This document shows, piece after piece, positions 61,966-64,000 of a DNA stretch of 64,000 nt (the stretch's first letter is position 1; the number at the start of each line of letters is the position of its first letter). Below the pieces are notes generated by a model. That model worked only from the letters and a program-made list of their open reading frames with translations, ran no database searches and was not told the DNA's origin. The position numbers were made by a program, and so were the translations under genes. Source of the stretch: JACJXW01 sp964418125 (lineage in GTDB: Bacteria > Bacteroidota > Bacteroidia > Chitinophagales > Saprospiraceae); the NCBI GenBank assembly GCA_964418125.1, contig CAYQKY010000016.1:22536-86535 (forward strand), in the 5' to 3' direction.

Positions 61966-63027
61966 TCACCCCTTCACCCCCAGCCCCGGCCCTTCCATCG
62001 GGTACAGCACTCCTTCCTCCAGCCGGACCATCCCCACGAAGGGGTCGTCGACCAGGTCGAAGTGGCCGTCGAGGTCGGCGTAAATGATATTGGGGCGGGC
62101 CAGGGCGAAATGCAGGCCGGCGGCAATGCCCAGGGCCGACTCGTCCATACAGCCGACCATGGCCTCCACATTATCCGCCTTGGCCACCGAGTTGATGTGC
62201 ATGGCCTCCATGATACCGCCCACTTTCATGAGCTTGATGTTGATCATATCGATGCAGCCGTGGCGGGTGAGGTGGAAGACGTCCTTGAGGGTCATCAGGC
62301 TTTCGTCGGCCATGACGGGGATGGGGACGTTAGCGGAAACTTCCTTCAGCAATTCTTCGTTGTGGCGGCTGGTCGGCTGCTCGAGCAGCTCCACCCGGGC
62401 GGAGGTGGTGCGTTGTATGAAAGCGATGGCCTCCTCGACGGAATACCCCTGGTTGGCGTCGAAGCGGATCTCGATGTCCTTGCCAACCTTTTCCCGGACG
62501 CGCATCACTTTTTCCACGTCTTCTTCCAGTTCCGCCCCTCCTTTCAGTTTCAGTATCCGAAAACCTTTGCCGACATATTCTCCGGCCCGCTCCACCGTAT
62601 TTTCCACCGGAAGGATGCCGATGGTGATGCTGGTCGGAATGCTGGTGCGGAAACCGCCCAGCAGTTTGTACAGCGGCTCTCCGGCCTGCTGGGCCATCAG
62701 GTCGTAGAGCAGCATGTCGACCATAGCCAGAGCAGAGTGGGCCTGAGGCATGAAGTTCCTCAGTTCCTGAAGCAACAGGGCGTAGCGGAAGGGGTCCTGT
62801 CCGAGCAGGAAAGGTTCGATGGTGTCGTTGTATGTGCGCACCACCATTTCCGCCGTTTCCCCGGTCACCTCGAGGTCGGGGGCGGCGCAGCCCCAGCCGG
62901 TGAGGCCGTTGTCGGTAGTGGCCTTCATGAAAACGTTGGGCGCCGTTTCGATGGTTTCGTAGGCGATGGTGTAAGGTTCCGCCAGCCGCATGTGGTGGGC
63001 CCAGCATTCCAGATGAGTTATTTTCAT
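61966..63027 (-). CDS. Enolase-superfamily dipeptide epimerase-like protein
   Basis: 353 residues. The KxK motif is Lys160/Lys162 in ILKLKGG; metal ligands are Asp190 in IRFDANQGY, Glu216 in LEQPTS and Asp241 in MADES; the second-half lysine is Lys265 in NIKLMKVGG. The end has YADLDGHFDL, the DxD that marks dipeptide epimerases, so a dipeptide is the likely substrate. It differs from the 54123 enzyme in sequence around the capping domain, so specificity probably differs. It is 22 bp downstream of the creatininase-family gene and probably co-transcribed with it. Confidence 0.87.
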   Translation of the reverse strand: MKITHLECWAHHMRLAEPYTIAYETIETAPNVFMKATTDNGLTGWGCAAPDLEVTGETAEMVVRTYNDTIEPFLLGQDPFRYALLLQELRNFMPQAHSALAMVDMLLYDLMAQQAGEPLYKLLGGFRTSIPTSITIGILPVENTVERAGEYVGKGFRILKLKGGAELEEDVEKVMRVREKVGKDIEIRFDANQGYSVEEAIAFIQRTTSARVELLEQPTSRHNEELLKEVSANVPIPVMADESLMTLKDVFHLTRHGCIDMINIKLMKVGGIMEAMHINSVAKADNVEAMVGCMDESALGIAAGLHFALARPNIIYADLDGHFDLVDDPFVGMVRLEEGVLYPMEGPGLGVKG

Positions 63028-63049
63028 TTAATATTCAATTCAGATTGTT

Positions 63050-63868
63050 CTAATACTTCCGCTGGTGCAAGTCCTCCAATTTACTGCTTTTTATGTCTTC
63101 AATGAATTTTACGAGGTGTTCCACCATGATGTCCCACATTTGTTGCCCTTTCTTGACATTTGCCTGGCTGGGAGCGCCGATCACGCCGCTTTTGGAGATC
63201 TTATGCGTACGCACATACCACGGCAGGCCATGCGCCGAAGTAAAATCCAGGTAGCTGCTGCCGAACTTGGGGATCTCATCGACGGCCTTGTCCATCTTCA
63301 CCATGTGGGGGCGGACGGCCAGGGTGGTGCTGGTCTCGATCTCTCCGGCGTGGATGTCGTTGGGCGTTTCCGCCAGTTTGTAGAGGTCCTCGTCGCTGGT
63401 CTCACCGGTATCGACGCACACGAAGATATGGGCATCCCGGTTGATCATCTGAGCCGCGAAGTTGAGGGTCGGCGCATTGTCTCCGTGGCCGTTGAGGATG
63501 AGCAGTTTGCGGATACCGTTGTGGGCCAGGCTCATGCCGAGGTCATATACAAAACGCGACAGCGCCTCGTTGGTCACGCTGATGGTCCCCTTGAAATCCT
63601 GATGGTGATAAGATACCCCAAATGGAATGGGGGGCAACACAAAAGGCTTCGGGTCGCTGCAGGCACGGGCCACCTCGATGGCTAAATGGCGGGCGTCGAA
63701 GTAGTCGATATCCACCGGCAGGTGAGGCCCGTGCTGTTCTATGGCGCCGCAGGGCAGTATGGCCATGTCCACCACCTTGAGCCGTTCTTCTATCTCCGGC
63801 CAGCTGAGGTGCTCCCAGAGAAAATCCAGGGCCCGCTCGTCTGTATTTATATTTTGCATTTTTTTCAC
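63050..63868 (-). CDS. Creatininase family amidohydrolase
   Basis: 272 residues. Metal-binding blocks are GAIEQHGPHLPVDIDYFDA (Glu44, His46, Asp55), NGHGDNAP and HAGEIETSTTL. The family hydrolyses cyclic amides and formamides: creatinine, or in other branches the formamide of riboflavin and F420 precursors and mycofactocin. The exact substrate is not clear. Pairing with a dipeptide epimerase suggests degradation of a cyclic dipeptide or a modified amino acid, which is speculation. Confidence 0.87.
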   Translation of the reverse strand: MKKMQNINTDERALDFLWEHLSWPEIEERLKVVDMAILPCGAIEQHGPHLPVDIDYFDARHLAIEVARACSDPKPFVLPPIPFGVSYHHQDFKGTISVTNEALSRFVYDLGMSLAHNGIRKLLILNGHGDNAPTLNFAAQMINRDAHIFVCVDTGETSDEDLYKLAETPNDIHAGEIETSTTLAVRPHMVKMDKAVDEIPKFGSSYLDFTSAHGLPWYVRTHKISKSGVIGAPSQANVKKGQQMWDIMVEHLVKFIEDIKSSKLEDLHQRKY

Positions 63869-63945
63869 TTCTCTTTTGCTCGCATATTAAGACAATATAA
63901 GAGGGCAAGCCCTGAGAAAAGTCACTGCCTGTCGAGGGAAAACTT

Positions 63946-64000
63946 AGAGCATGTTTGGAGGCCACCCTTCGGGTCAAAAAATGTCCCTTTTTCGGTGATG
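63946..64000. repeat. Left part of an AGAGCATGTTTGGAGGCC element, cut by the window end
   Basis: The 18-bp arm is identical to that at 12346-12363, and the next bases (TCAAAAAATGTCCCTTTTTCGGTGATG) follow the 12346 element with few differences. The right arm would lie beyond the window. Confidence 0.8.

Overview
The window looks like chromosome from a moderately high-GC member of the Bacteroidota, most likely a Saprospiria-type marine or wastewater bacterium. The lineage is inferred from a type IX secretion sorting domain (1287-3002) and a second orphan copy (39374-39490), TonB-dependent receptors with N-terminal carboxypeptidase-like domains, promoters of the TAnnTTTG type, and no obvious Shine-Dalgarno sites. 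The rank below phylum is a guess. No tRNA, rRNA or CRISPR array was seen.

Layout. 1-3000: a pirin with a lipoprotein signal and a secreted BNR-repeat protein. 3012-5675: a truncated RNA-repair ligase (Pnkp C-terminus) followed by a metacaspase-like gene that sits between two copies of a palindromic repeat. 5900-9000: a Gfo/Idh oxidoreductase, a NupG-like transporter and a DinB-like protein. 9038-9539: a non-coding element with terminal inverted repeats and a 6-bp target duplication. 9543-16082: a DUF6438 protein, an M48 peptidase, a His-rich protein with a TonB receptor that may take up metal, and an SRPBCC/GyrI protein. 16559-25241: a periplasmic-propeller adenylate cyclase, an S9 peptidase, a GT39 transferase, an SCP2 protein and a membrane AraC regulator. 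25671-33953: ileS, a fused remnant of a nucleotidyltransferase pair, a hydrolase, a LolD/FtsX-like exporter and a DUF1028 protein. 34409-44083: a second TonB receptor, fdhD, a transposase remnant, msrA, a threonine/serine dehydratase, an MpaB-like oxygenase and small envelope proteins. 44296-48835: lon and a topoisomerase IV B subunit. 49094-57442: a solitary cytosine methyltransferase, an HTTM protein and a probable muropeptide-recycling group (LD-carboxypeptidase, dipeptide epimerase, PLP enzyme, serine hydrolase) interrupted by a decayed Rpn gene. 57612-61940: a large AT-rich caspase/membrane/propeller gene. 61966-63868: a second epimerase and a creatininase-family amidohydrolase.

Three themes stand out. 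First, two caspase-fold proteins with intact His/Cys dyads lie in one window; one is in a repeat-bounded position next to a broken gene, and the other has a base composition unlike its neighbours. Second, the spacers carry many long inverted repeats. Most have unrelated arms, but several share an arm (AGAGCATGTTTGGAGGCC) or a core, and two insertions have duplicated flanks. Third, gene decay is frequent: Pnkp, Rpn, a transposase, a T9SS cargo gene and a nucleotidyltransferase module survive only as fragments. Several of these are deletion chimeras.
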